DNA of 64,000 nt from Capnocytophaga sp. oral taxon 338 str. F0234 (GTDB lineage: Bacteria; Bacteroidota; Bacteroidia; Flavobacteriales; Flavobacteriaceae): the NCBI RefSeq assembly GCF_000192225.1, contig NZ_GL872413.1:2228794-2292793 (forward strand), read 5' to 3'. Under the pieces are notes generated by a model. That model was given only the letters and a program-made list of their open reading frames with translations. It did no database searches and was not told the DNA's origin. Below, piece by piece: positions 1 to 6,125 of the stretch. How positions within the stretch are numbered: position 1 is the first letter of the stretch; each line of letters begins with the position of its first letter. Both the position numbers and the translations under genes were made by a program.

Positions 1-10
1 CACTGAGGAG

Positions 11-385
11 ATGAAATCATACGAAGGGGTTCTTAACACACTAAAGATTAACCCTCAAGGTGTGTATGCCTTTTGTGCCGATGTAGAATATAATAACTCA
101 GTCCCATTATTCAGTCGTTATGGGCAAATTGCTATGTATGTAATAGGGCATATTATGAATTATGACTTAGGTATGATAACCAAAGACGAAGCCTTAAAAA
201 ATATACAGTACCTCAAGGATTTTGAATTTGCTCCTAAAAACCTATCTATGGTAACTCGTAAGATAGTGATTCAAGTAGAAGAAGCCTTTGGATTAGTCTC
301 TTTGAGAAGAATTATAAGACGCTACAAAAAAGAGTACAAGGGCAAAAAATTTAAAGTGACAATAAAAAGTAATGTACCCTTATGA
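11..385 (+). CDS. Hypothetical phage protein, possibly 5'-truncated
   Basis: I do not recognise this 124-residue protein. It is basic at the C-terminus (RRIIRRYKKEYKGKKFK), which would fit nucleic-acid binding, but no named domain is visible. The reading frame stays open to the left window edge, so the true start may lie upstream. GAGGAG lies directly against the ATG, too close to be a normal ribosome binding site, which makes an upstream start plausible. Its stop overlaps the ATG of the VRR-NUC gene by four bases, so the two are probably co-translated. Confidence 0.6.
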   Translation: MKSYEGVLNTLKINPQGVYAFCADVEYNNSVPLFSRYGQIAMYVIGHIMNYDLGMITKDEALKNIQYLKDFEFAPKNLSMVTRKIVIQVEEAFGLVSLRRIIRRYKKEYKGKKFKVTIKSNVPL

Positions 386-720
386 AACACCAAGAAAGTA
401 CCCTACAAACCCAATGCGTTAAGTGGTTCAGGCTCCAGTATCCGAACCTCATTATTTACGCTACTCCCAACGGAGGTTCTCGCAACTCCATAGAAGCAAA
501 AAGACTCAAAGCAGAAGGAGTACTCGCAGGAGTAGCAGACTTGACTGTATTACTCCCTCATGGGAAGATTCTCTATATAGAGATGAAGGTAAAAGGAAAC
601 AAGCAAACTCCTAATCAAAAAACCTTCCAACAAAAAGCAGAAGCTCTGGGGCATACCTACTATGTATGCTATTCCTTTGAGGAGTTTAAAGAGATTATCA
701 CTAAGGAGATACAAGAATAA
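382..720 (+). CDS. VRR-NUC domain nuclease
   Basis: A 112-residue stand-alone VRR-NUC protein of the PD-(D/E)xK superfamily. The family signature covers most of its length: TPNGGSR near residues 28-34, then EAKRLKAEGVLAGVADL, and the core IEMKVKG around 66-72 with the catalytic Glu and Lys, followed by TPNQ. Stand-alone VRR-NUC enzymes are common in phages and are thought to cut or resolve branched DNA during replication, recombination or packaging; that role is inferred here. It overlaps the upstream gene by four bases. Confidence 0.9.
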   Translation: MKHQESTLQTQCVKWFRLQYPNLIIYATPNGGSRNSIEAKRLKAEGVLAGVADLTVLLPHGKILYIEMKVKGNKQTPNQKTFQQKAEALGHTYYVCYSFEEFKEIITKEIQE

Positions 721-728
721 AAAGTATT

Positions 729-980
729 ATGCCCATGCTTGAAAAAATTAAAATAGCCATCGAGGATACTACTCTTGAGTTCATAAAAGACAGGGTTATT
801 TATCTAAAACTGTTTTGTGGACTTGCCTGCAAACACTCCTTTTCCTCACAGAAGGAAATAGCCTTGTACTTAGGAATTTCCCCTGCAAGTGTTGCCTATT
901 ACCGCAAGGAGCATAACAACATGCTATACATCACGGAATACGAACAACTATTCCATGAGGTAGAAGCAAAAATATTGTAA
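729..980 (+). CDS. Small protein with helix-turn-helix-like segment
   Basis: An 83-residue protein of unknown family. The stretch SQKEIALYLGISPASVAYYRKEH (about residues 39-61) has the spacing of a helix-turn-helix, with ISPASVAYYRKE as a possible recognition helix. A DNA-binding or regulatory role is only suggested. It follows the VRR-NUC gene by eight bases and ends just before a strong terminator, so it is the last gene of this early transcript. Confidence 0.6.
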   Translation: MPMLEKIKIAIEDTTLEFIKDRVIYLKLFCGLACKHSFSSQKEIALYLGISPASVAYYRKEHNNMLYITEYEQLFHEVEAKIL

Positions 981-1022
981 TTGATATTCGTTTTTAATCT
1001 ATTTTTGGTTAATGTTTTTCAA

Positions 1023-1064
1023 CAGCAGCACCACTCCTAAGCTAAGGGGTGGTGCTTTCTTTTC
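1023..1064 (+). terminator. Intrinsic terminator after early genes
   Basis: AGCACCACTCC pairs with GGGGTGGTGCT across a short loop and is followed by TTTCTTTT. It ends the transcript from 11-980. The far arm lies in the last codons of the minus-strand ribbon-helix-helix gene, so the two transcripts converge here. Confidence 0.8.
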
Positions 1065-1248
1065 CTTCTCCCCTCTCCTGCTCGTACTTCTCCTTGAGTT
1101 GAATAGCGTCTGCTTCCTTACGTACAAGGTACTCTATTAGGTTAGCTTGCGACATGCCTTTCTTCTCGGATAACAATTTTAGTAGAGTGATAAACTCCTC
1201 AGATACCCTAATATTTAAGGCTTTTCCTTTTATTCTTTCTCGTGCCAT
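1042..1248 (-). CDS. Ribbon-helix-helix DNA-binding protein (regulator candidate)
   Basis: A 68-residue basic protein with the ribbon-helix-helix layout: a basic N-terminus and beta-strand (KGKALNIRVSEEFITLL), a first helix (LLKLLSEKKG), then MSQANLIEYLVRKEADA. I start it at 1248 because the longer frame to 1389 runs across the promoter element TACCTTTG at 1267-1274. It is transcribed away from the 1425 gene, with a palindrome between them, as expected for a small phage repressor or antitoxin-type autoregulator. No toxin partner is evident next to it. Confidence 0.75.
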   Translation of the reverse strand: MARERIKGKALNIRVSEEFITLLKLLSEKKGMSQANLIEYLVRKEADAIQLKEKYEQERGEGKESTTP

Positions 1249-1261
1249 GCTCCTATTTATT

Positions 1262-1400
1262 TTTTTGCAAAGGTACATATATATTTTAATGTAAATATAT
1301 GTGTATATACATTTAACTCTACATATAGAAAGGTTTATGATTTTATTAACTATAAGTGTAGCTAAAAGTATATACCTTTGCACCATCAAAATGAAATAAG
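1262..1400. promoter_or_regulatory. Divergent promoter/operator region
   Basis: A minus-strand -7 element TACCTTTG (complement of 1267-1274) serves the ribbon-helix-helix gene. A plus-strand TACCTTTG near 1372-1379 serves the 1425 operon. Between them, TGTATATACA at 1302-1311 is a perfect 10-base palindrome in AT-rich DNA with related half-sites (ACATATATAT, ATATATGTG). This is a likely operator for the adjacent regulator; the pairing of protein and site is inferred. Confidence 0.65.
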
Positions 1401-1424
1401 AACATTAATTAAAAATATACGAAT

Positions 1425-1877
1425 ATGAAAGCTAAAGTAATTAAAGTTGGTACAAATGTTTATACAGAAGACAACTACAAAGCATTAACAGAGGGGTACA
1501 AGGTTGTAAAAAATGAAGATGGTACAATCACCCTTTTTCAAGGTACTGTCAATAAAATACCTGTTACTATCATAGCTGATAGAAAAAGTAAAAATGATGT
1601 ATACACACTCAAAAATAGTCAATATATAGTACCTGTAAATATGCAAAAAGAGTTTTATGAAAACTACATTCTTAGAGAAACATCTCTTGAAAAAAACGCC
1701 CTCTGCAACAAAGGCAAACGAAAATTTGCACCTATGATTATAGAGGTTTTAGCTTGTGAAAATGCAATAAAAGCAGTAAGAGAGTTTAAAGAAGATTTTC
1801 TAAAAGTCAAAGAAGTACCAAGCGCCGAGCGCGGGCGTGCAAAAATTGAAATGCTTATGCAAAGAAAAGGTTTTTAA
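1425..1877 (+). CDS. Hypothetical phage protein
   Basis: A 150-residue protein I do not recognise. The N-terminal half looks beta-rich (KVIKVGTNVYT, KVVKNEDGTITLFQG, IPVTIIAD) and the C-terminal half helical and charged (AIKAVREFKEDFLKVKE). It is the first gene downstream of the plus-strand promoter near 1372 and opens a run of small early genes up to about 3390. There is no signal peptide or membrane segment. Confidence 0.65.
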   Translation: MKAKVIKVGTNVYTEDNYKALTEGYKVVKNEDGTITLFQGTVNKIPVTIIADRKSKNDVYTLKNSQYIVPVNMQKEFYENYILRETSLEKNALCNKGKRKFAPMIIEVLACENAIKAVREFKEDFLKVKEVPSAERGRAKIEMLMQRKGF

Positions 1878-1880
1878 AAA

Positions 1881-1905
1881 CACAGACCTAAGCAAGTCTA
1901 AAAAC
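1881..1905 (+). other. Short intercistronic hairpin, copy 1
   Basis: CACAGACCTAAGCAAGTCTA starts three bases after the stop of the 1425 gene. GAC pairs with GTC around a CTAAGCAA loop. A near-identical element at 2261 has GCC/GGC in the stem, so the base pair is preserved while its sequence differs. Confidence 0.4.
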
Positions 1906-1938
1906 TGCTTTCTATCTTAAAAATCAATCAAAAATAAA

Positions 1939-2259
1939 ATGAATATGAAACCAATGAACAAAAAACAAGATGCTGCATTTACATACCTTATGCTACAATT
2001 TAGCTTTGTAAGACCCCTTGAACAAACGCTTAATAACCTTAACGAGGGCATATACAAATATGGCAGTAACCAAGCCATGAAAGTACTTAATGAGACCTTG
2101 CAAGATTGCGTTAATTGCTTGCTTAATGCCCTTAATATTGACCTTAAATGCCCCGCCCTTGAGGGTACTTTCTCAAAAGAGAATGAACAAAAGTTTATCA
2201 AGTATTTTACCATGTTAAAGCAAAAATATCAAGAATATTCAGATGTAATAGAACTCTAA
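1939..2259 (+). CDS. Hypothetical phage protein
   Basis: A 106-residue, mostly helical protein of unknown family. It has a repeated Leu/Asn/Cys-containing helix pattern (LNNLNEGIYKYGSNQAMKVLNETLQDCVNCLLNALN) but no motif I can name. The start at 1939 gives MNMKPMNKK; the Met at 1945 is equally possible. It lies between two copies of a small hairpin (1881 and 2261) in the early small-gene operon. Confidence 0.6.
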   Translation: MNMKPMNKKQDAAFTYLMLQFSFVRPLEQTLNNLNEGIYKYGSNQAMKVLNETLQDCVNCLLNALNIDLKCPALEGTFSKENEQKFIKYFTMLKQKYQEYSDVIEL

Positions 2260-2260
2260 T

Positions 2261-2285
2261 CACAGCCCTGAGCAAGGCGCAAAAA
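2261..2285 (+). other. Short intercistronic hairpin, copy 2
   Basis: CACAGCCCTGAGCAAGGCGC directly follows the stop of the 1939 gene. It matches copy 1 at 1881 in 15 of 20 positions; the A-T pair of copy 1 is replaced by C-G here, which argues for a selected RNA hairpin. Confidence 0.4.
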
Positions 2286-2324
2286 GGCTCAAATTTTCAA
2301 TAATAATATATAAAAATCATTACA

Positions 2325-2615
2325 ATGCTAACATTAGAACAAATTAAAAATTATCAATCAGAAATTCAAAAAATAGAACTTTCTGAAAACGATTTTAAAA
2401 GAGTAAGAAAAACAGCTAAAACTATTAATTATGGTTTTACTTTTACTGAACTTATAAAATATATCTTAGAGCACGAAAAAGCTGTTATGAATAATAACTT
2501 TCAAAAAGCACTATTTATTGAAAGACTTTTTGAAGATATAAACTATCATAGAGAGCTTGAATATTTAAAAAAATGCGATTATGAGAACGTTGCAAATATT
2601 TATCTTAATTATTAA
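2325..2615 (+). CDS. Hypothetical phage protein
   Basis: A 96-residue acidic/helical protein with no recognised domain. It contains an alternating charged, probably amphipathic N-terminus (LEQIKNYQSEIQKIELSEN) and a Tyr-rich C-terminus. Spacing to both neighbours is short, so it belongs to the same transcript as 1425-3096. Confidence 0.6.
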   Translation: MLTLEQIKNYQSEIQKIELSENDFKRVRKTAKTINYGFTFTELIKYILEHEKAVMNNNFQKALFIERLFEDINYHRELEYLKKCDYENVANIYLNY

Positions 2616-2635
2616 CTTCTAAAACACCTACCAAA

Positions 2636-2788
2636 ATGGACAATAAATTACCAACCTGCGCTGATTATAAGAATTTTTTAAATCAAGCAATTCTAAAATT
2701 CAATATTTCAATAGATGAAGCACGAAATAAATTTGGACTTTATACTTATGGACAATGGCAAAAATTATTAAAAAATAAATCAAAATGA
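2636..2788 (+). CDS. Very small hypothetical protein (50 aa)
   Basis: ATG at 2636 opens a 50-residue frame (begins MDNKLPTCADYKNFL, ends WQKLLKNKSK). It ends in TGA at 2786-2788, overlapping the ATG of the next gene by four bases (ATGA), and it fills the gap between 2615 and 2785. That translational coupling and the lack of other coding content support it as real. The sequence could form two helices, with SIDEARNKFGLYTYGQW resembling a small helix-turn-helix. Function unknown. Confidence 0.6.
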   Translation: MDNKLPTCADYKNFLNQAILKFNISIDEARNKFGLYTYGQWQKLLKNKSK

Positions 2789-3096
2789 AAAATACAGATA
2801 GAAAAACAGTCTTTTGCCTCGCATGGCAATTTTTCAAGCAAACAGGGTACTCTTTTTCAGAATGCCTTAAAAAAGCGTGGGCAAATATCAAGCTCAAAGC
2901 TAAAATGAAAAGCCAAATCGTAGAATTTCACTACAAGAAGTTAGATGGCTCAATTCGTCAAGCCTTTGGTACGTTGGCAAACACACCTGCTACCACTACC
3001 AACCGCAAACCTAATGAGAATCTTTTTACCTACTTTGATACAGTAAAAAACGAATGGCGCTCATTCTACAAATTTAACATTTTAGATATAGCATAA
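2785..3096 (+). CDS. WYL_2 / Sm-like SH3 beta-barrel protein (DUF2693-like)
   Basis: 103 residues. The C-terminal two thirds match the small Bacteroidota family with an Sm-like SH3 barrel: VEFHYKKLDGSIRQAFGTL (about 49-67), a loop, and FTYFDTVKNEWRSFYKFNI near the end. The family is widespread in Bacteroidota phages and mobile elements and its function is not established; ligand or nucleic-acid binding is the usual guess for the fold. It is translationally coupled to the 50-residue gene upstream. Confidence 0.7.
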   Translation: MKNTDRKTVFCLAWQFFKQTGYSFSECLKKAWANIKLKAKMKSQIVEFHYKKLDGSIRQAFGTLANTPATTTNRKPNENLFTYFDTVKNEWRSFYKFNILDIA

Positions 3097-3136
3097 AAAG
3101 TTATTCAAAAGAGAAGGGTTTTTAAAATATTTTTCA

Positions 3137-3144
3137 TATTTTTG
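3137..3144 (+). promoter_or_regulatory. Promoter -7 element TATTTTTG
   Basis: TATTTTTG followed by CACC lies 21 bases before the 3166 ATG and fits the Bacteroidota -7 consensus. No clear TTG is seen at the -33 spacing. Confidence 0.45.
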
Positions 3145-3165
3145 CACCTAACTAAAATAAAAGAA

Positions 3166-3276
3166 ATGACTATCACTATAACACAATTATACCAACTACT
3201 AAGTAAAAAGCTCAACCAAGAAACCGCTGAGGCACTTACTACCTATATATCTGAGTATGTAACTGAAAATGTATAA
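3166..3276 (+). CDS. Very small hypothetical protein (36 aa)
   Basis: A 36-residue frame starting MTITITQLYQLLSKKLNQET and ending EYVTENV. It has its own -7-like element upstream. Its stop overlaps the start of the 3269 gene (ATGTATAA, eight shared bases), which is typical of paired small genes. The sequence predicts a strand and two helices. Function unknown; the support is context and coupling. Confidence 0.5.
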   Translation: MTITITQLYQLLSKKLNQETAEALTTYISEYVTENV

Positions 3277-3388
3277 AGAATTAGCCACAAAAGAAGATTT
3301 AGTACAAACTAAATTAGACCTTATCAAGTGGCTTGTGAGCCTCTTTGTTACCCTCGCCCTTATGATTATCGGCTTGTACCTAAAATAA
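3269..3388 (+). CDS. Small single-pass membrane protein (39 aa)
   Basis: 39 residues: an N-terminal charged helix (MYKELATKEDLVQTKLDLIK) followed by one hydrophobic segment (about residues 21-38, WLVSLFVTLALMIIGLYL). The KEDL...KLDLIKW pattern resembles the membrane-proximal part of small Bdr/CCDC90-like and XhlA-like proteins, where a short coil precedes a single transmembrane helix. It is coupled to the 36-residue gene. A role at the membrane during infection is an inference. Confidence 0.6.
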   Translation: MYKELATKEDLVQTKLDLIKWLVSLFVTLALMIIGLYLK

Positions 3389-3391
3389 TAT

Positions 3392-3476
3392 AAAAATTCA
3401 AAAAAAATTCAAAGAAAGAACAAACTTTACACAAACAACTATAGTAGCCCTTTGTGGCTTATATCGTACCTTTGCC
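3392..3476 (+). promoter_or_regulatory. Repeated phage promoter, copy 1
   Basis: 85 bases aligned without gaps to 16492-16576 (about 72 of 85 identical). The most conserved part is AACAAACTTTACACAAACA followed by CTATAG-AGC. It ends in the -7 element TACCTTTGCC (TACCTTTG 3467-3474). A normal -33 TTG at 19-21 bases is missing, so an activator may bind the conserved block. It drives the 3549 gene and probably the genes after it. Confidence 0.65.
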
Positions 3477-3548
3477 TTGTACATAAAGCGTGTATAAGGT
3501 CTTTGAAATAGTGAAACACTTACAACCTTAATATAAAACATTAAAAAA

Positions 3549-4022
3549 ATGACAATAGAGATAAATGGCAAATCAGTAGAGGCGTACCATCTTATAATGA
3601 AAAAAGAAAATGCCCTTGATATACTCAATGGTAAAAAGAAAGTAGAAATACGCACCTTTTCAGATAAATATATTTCAATGTTTATCGACCAAGAAAAGTA
3701 CAAAGAGTACCAAGAGAAACTCAAAGAACCAGACTTTCAAGGTATAGACGAAAACGGTATATTAGAGTTTGATAAAGTCTATAGAGACGATATTAGGCAC
3801 ATCTTTTTCACCAACTACAATAAAACGTGGAACTTGGTAGTAGAGCTTGACGGTATTAATACCTGCTCAATGGTGAAAGATGATATTGAGTTTCTTAATC
3901 GTTGCTTTGACTTTCACGATTATGATAATGAGTGGCAACAGTTTGAGGGCAAAGAATTAGACGAAGTACCCGCTTTCTTTGTGCTTGTTATGGGTAAAAT
4001 CATCAGCCACAAAGGTATATAA
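3549..4022 (+). CDS. ASCH-domain-like protein
   Basis: 157 residues. The N-terminal part AYHLIMKKENALDILNGKK, continuing KVEIR (about 12-35), fits the ASCH signature, in which a ligand-binding strand is followed by ILxGxKxxEIR; WNLVVELDGI near 97-106 would be a later strand of the barrel. ASCH proteins are PUA-like and are proposed to bind RNA or modified nucleotides. It is the first gene after promoter copy 1 and is followed by a strong terminator, so it is one of the most directly controlled phage genes here. Confidence 0.6.
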   Translation: MTIEINGKSVEAYHLIMKKENALDILNGKKKVEIRTFSDKYISMFIDQEKYKEYQEKLKEPDFQGIDENGILEFDKVYRDDIRHIFFTNYNKTWNLVVELDGINTCSMVKDDIEFLNRCFDFHDYDNEWQQFEGKELDEVPAFFVLVMGKIISHKGI

Positions 4023-4040
4023 TAATAAATCACGAACCTA

Positions 4041-4080
4041 CAAAGGTCTGTAAGTGTAATAGCTTGCAGACCTTTTTTAT
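4041..4080 (+). terminator. Intrinsic terminator after the ASCH-like gene
   Basis: AAAGGTCTGTAAG pairs with CTTGCAGACCTTT (one wobble) and is followed by a run of T. Confidence 0.85.
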
Positions 4081-4105
4081 TGTTTAACTTTAATATCTTT
4101 CAATT

Positions 4106-4240
4106 ATGAGTGAACCTTATGCAGTACGATGGGCAGATGGTAAAAGAACAGTCTACAAGACTAAAAAAGATTATGAAAGCGGCAAACTTTCGTCTTTTGG
4201 TAGAACAAACCAAAGGTTAAGTGCTTCTTTTGCTAAGTAA
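4106..4240 (+). CDS. Very small basic protein (44 aa)
   Basis: 44 residues: MSEPYAVRWADGKRTVYKTK, then KDYESGKLSSFGRTNQRLSASFAK. It is rich in Lys/Arg and aromatic residues, with the look of a small strand-turn-strand protein. It lies between the 4041 terminator and the PAPS-reductase-like gene, 18 bases before the latter. No family recognised; it may be a leader gene for the packaging operon. Confidence 0.5.
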   Translation: MSEPYAVRWADGKRTVYKTKKDYESGKLSSFGRTNQRLSASFAK

Positions 4241-4258
4241 TCTAATCTTTTTTAGCTT

Positions 4259-4948
4259 ATGCTTAACCGTGCCCAGCAAGTCATCGAGCAAATTGCTCAA
4301 AAAACCAGCAAGGTGATACTATTTCACTCTATGAGTGGTAAGGATAGTATTGCCTTGCTAAATTTGCTATATCCTCACTTTGAAAAGGTAGTGTGCGTAT
4401 TTATGTATGTAGTGAAAGACCTCGACCACATCGCACGCTATATGCACTACATCAATAAGAAATACCCAAAAGCACAAATCATTCAAATACCTCATTTTGC
4501 TGTATTCTCTTACATCAAAACTGGACACTTGGGACATGCTCAAAACGAAAAACAACGCCTTTACAACCTTTCAGACCTTACGGATAACATACGAGAAAAA
4601 ACATCTATAAAGTGGGCTTTTTTCGGCTTTAAGCAATCTGATAGTATGAATAGACGTGTAATGCTTCGTACTTATCAGGAGCAGGCTATCAATGAAAAGA
4701 ACAAAAAAGTATATCCGCTTTCCACTTACAAGAATAATAACATAATAGAATACATCAAAGCGGAAAAACTCATCACTCCCGAAAAGTATGGTAATAGCCA
4801 ATCATCAGGTACAGATATAAACGACCTTAACTATTTACTATTCCTTCGTAACCATTTCCCTAATGATCTGAAAAAGGTAATAGCTGAATTTCCATTAGTA
4901 GAACGCAAACTATACGAATATGCCTATGAAAGAGCTAAAACAATCTGA
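4259..4948 (+). CDS. PAPS reductase-like (adenine nucleotide alpha hydrolase) protein, IbrA-like
   Basis: 229 residues. The PP-loop signature S26-G-K-D-S30 follows the strand KVILFHSM, typical of the PAPS reductase/ATP pyrophosphatase superfamily. Downstream motifs WAFFGFKQSDSMNRR and VYPLSTYKNNNIIEYIK match the substrate-side region of phage and DndC/IbrA-type members. The Cys needed for sulfate reduction is not apparent, so it probably does not reduce PAPS. The ParB-like gene follows with a 29-base overlap, the same pairing as IbrA/IbrB, known as regulators from an E. coli prophage. The reaction is unknown; nucleotide activation for DNA modification or a regulatory role are possible. Confidence 0.8.
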   Translation: MLNRAQQVIEQIAQKTSKVILFHSMSGKDSIALLNLLYPHFEKVVCVFMYVVKDLDHIARYMHYINKKYPKAQIIQIPHFAVFSYIKTGHLGHAQNEKQRLYNLSDLTDNIREKTSIKWAFFGFKQSDSMNRRVMLRTYQEQAINEKNKKVYPLSTYKNNNIIEYIKAEKLITPEKYGNSQSSGTDINDLNYLLFLRNHFPNDLKKVIAEFPLVERKLYEYAYERAKTI

Positions 4949-5621
4949 AACTATCACCATAAACCGTTCCCAAATCAACCTAAATCCTTACAACCCTAAA
5001 AGACACACCGACAAGGAAATCAAAAACCAACTCGCCAACCTCAAAAAGGTAGGCTTCAATGGGGGTATAAAGTGGAACAAGGTAACGGGTAATCTTATAG
5101 ACGGACACCGTCGTATCAAAGCAATGGATATGTATTACAAGTATGATGGCACTCCTGAAACTGATTACCAAGTAAAAGTAGAAGCCGTTGCATTTGATAT
5201 AAAAACAGAAAAAGAACAACTTACATACGAAGCACTTGGCAACACCCGTGCTGATTATTCCCTTGTTGCTGAATACATCAACGATATAGACTATACCAAT
5301 TTAGGATTAAGTGACTACGATATTAACGAGCTTTCTCATTTCGTGGTTGATATAAATGACTACGCTCCACAAGTAGAAACTTATGAAGACCTTATAACAC
5401 CGCAAAAGGAAGAACCTACCTACGACGAGAAAAAGGAACAAGTCAAACAGATGAAGCAGCAGGTAAAGGAAAAAGTTATAGAGCGACAAAAGAACGAAGA
5501 CGCTTTTATTACACTATCCTTTTCCTCATACGAAGCTAAATCAGCATTCTGTGAGATTATGGGTATAGACCCTGATGAACGTTTTGCAAAGGGCGAAACC
5601 GTCCTTAACATGATAGATTAA
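4920..5621 (+). CDS. ParB N-terminal-like nuclease/CTPase domain protein, IbrB-like
   Basis: 233 residues. The N-terminal ParB/sulfiredoxin-like domain (about 10-110) carries LNPYNPKRHTDKEIKNQLAN and the box GNLIDGHRRIKAMD; TYEALGNTRADYS continues the fold. The centre (about 165-195) is a Lys/Glu/Gln-rich coiled coil and the C-terminus is a small separate unit. Proteins of this type sit just before terminase genes in many phages. The long overlap with the PAPS-reductase-like gene suggests that the two act together. Whether this one cuts DNA, binds CTP or only regulates cannot be read from the sequence. Confidence 0.85.
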   Translation: MPMKELKQSETITINRSQINLNPYNPKRHTDKEIKNQLANLKKVGFNGGIKWNKVTGNLIDGHRRIKAMDMYYKYDGTPETDYQVKVEAVAFDIKTEKEQLTYEALGNTRADYSLVAEYINDIDYTNLGLSDYDINELSHFVVDINDYAPQVETYEDLITPQKEEPTYDEKKEQVKQMKQQVKEKVIERQKNEDAFITLSFSSYEAKSAFCEIMGIDPDERFAKGETVLNMID

Positions 5622-5639
5622 CATTTAATAACTTTTGAT

Positions 5640-6125
5640 ATGAAACCACGTAAGAAGATAGATAATGAAAAATATACTGACGAGGAGCTTAAACAGGCTC
5701 TTATCAAAGCTAATGGACAACCTACCAAAGCTGCCGAAATACTTGGTGTTACCTATCCATCTGTATATGGGCGTATTCGTAAAAATCCTGAATTGGAAAT
5801 GGTACAAAAAGCCTACCGAGCACGCACATTCAATGATGTATCAAACTTGGTATCTGTCGTTGCTATTATGGGTGTTATTCGTGAGCCTCTTACTGATGAA
5901 GATGGTACTGTAATACCTAATCAATTCCGCGAAGTGCCTGTTGATTATCGTACTCGTATGACAGCCATGCAAACAGTACTATCCACTTTCCGTGTTGAAG
6001 ATGGAGTGATTGACAAACTGGACATCACCACCGCTGGCAGCCCACTCGCTCAAGGGATCACCATTGAAGTCATTGACAAGCGGGAACAAGTAAGAACAGA
6101 TAACGATGATAATACAGACCACTAA
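5640..6125 (+). CDS. Terminase small subunit (helix-turn-helix)
   Basis: 161 residues. The N-terminal helix-turn-helix (ALIKANGQPTKAAEILGVTY and following, about 20-45) is the DNA-recognition part of small terminases. The middle region (TFNDVSNLVSVVAIMGVIREP) would be the oligomerisation core. It lies directly upstream of, and overlaps by 20 bases, the large subunit, the usual arrangement. It would recognise the phage packaging site and load the motor. Confidence 0.75.
   Translation: MKPRKKIDNEKYTDEELKQALIKANGQPTKAAEILGVTYPSVYGRIRKNPELEMVQKAYRARTFNDVSNLVSVVAIMGVIREPLTDEDGTVIPNQFREVPVDYRTRMTAMQTVLSTFRVEDGVIDKLDITTAGSPLAQGITIEVIDKREQVRTDNDDNTDH

Noticed and set aside
1042-1389. 115-residue version of the ribbon-helix-helix gene
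   Set aside because: The extra N-terminal residues translate the promoter region, including TACCTTTG and the AT-rich operator; the 68-residue form from 1248 matches the domain exactly.
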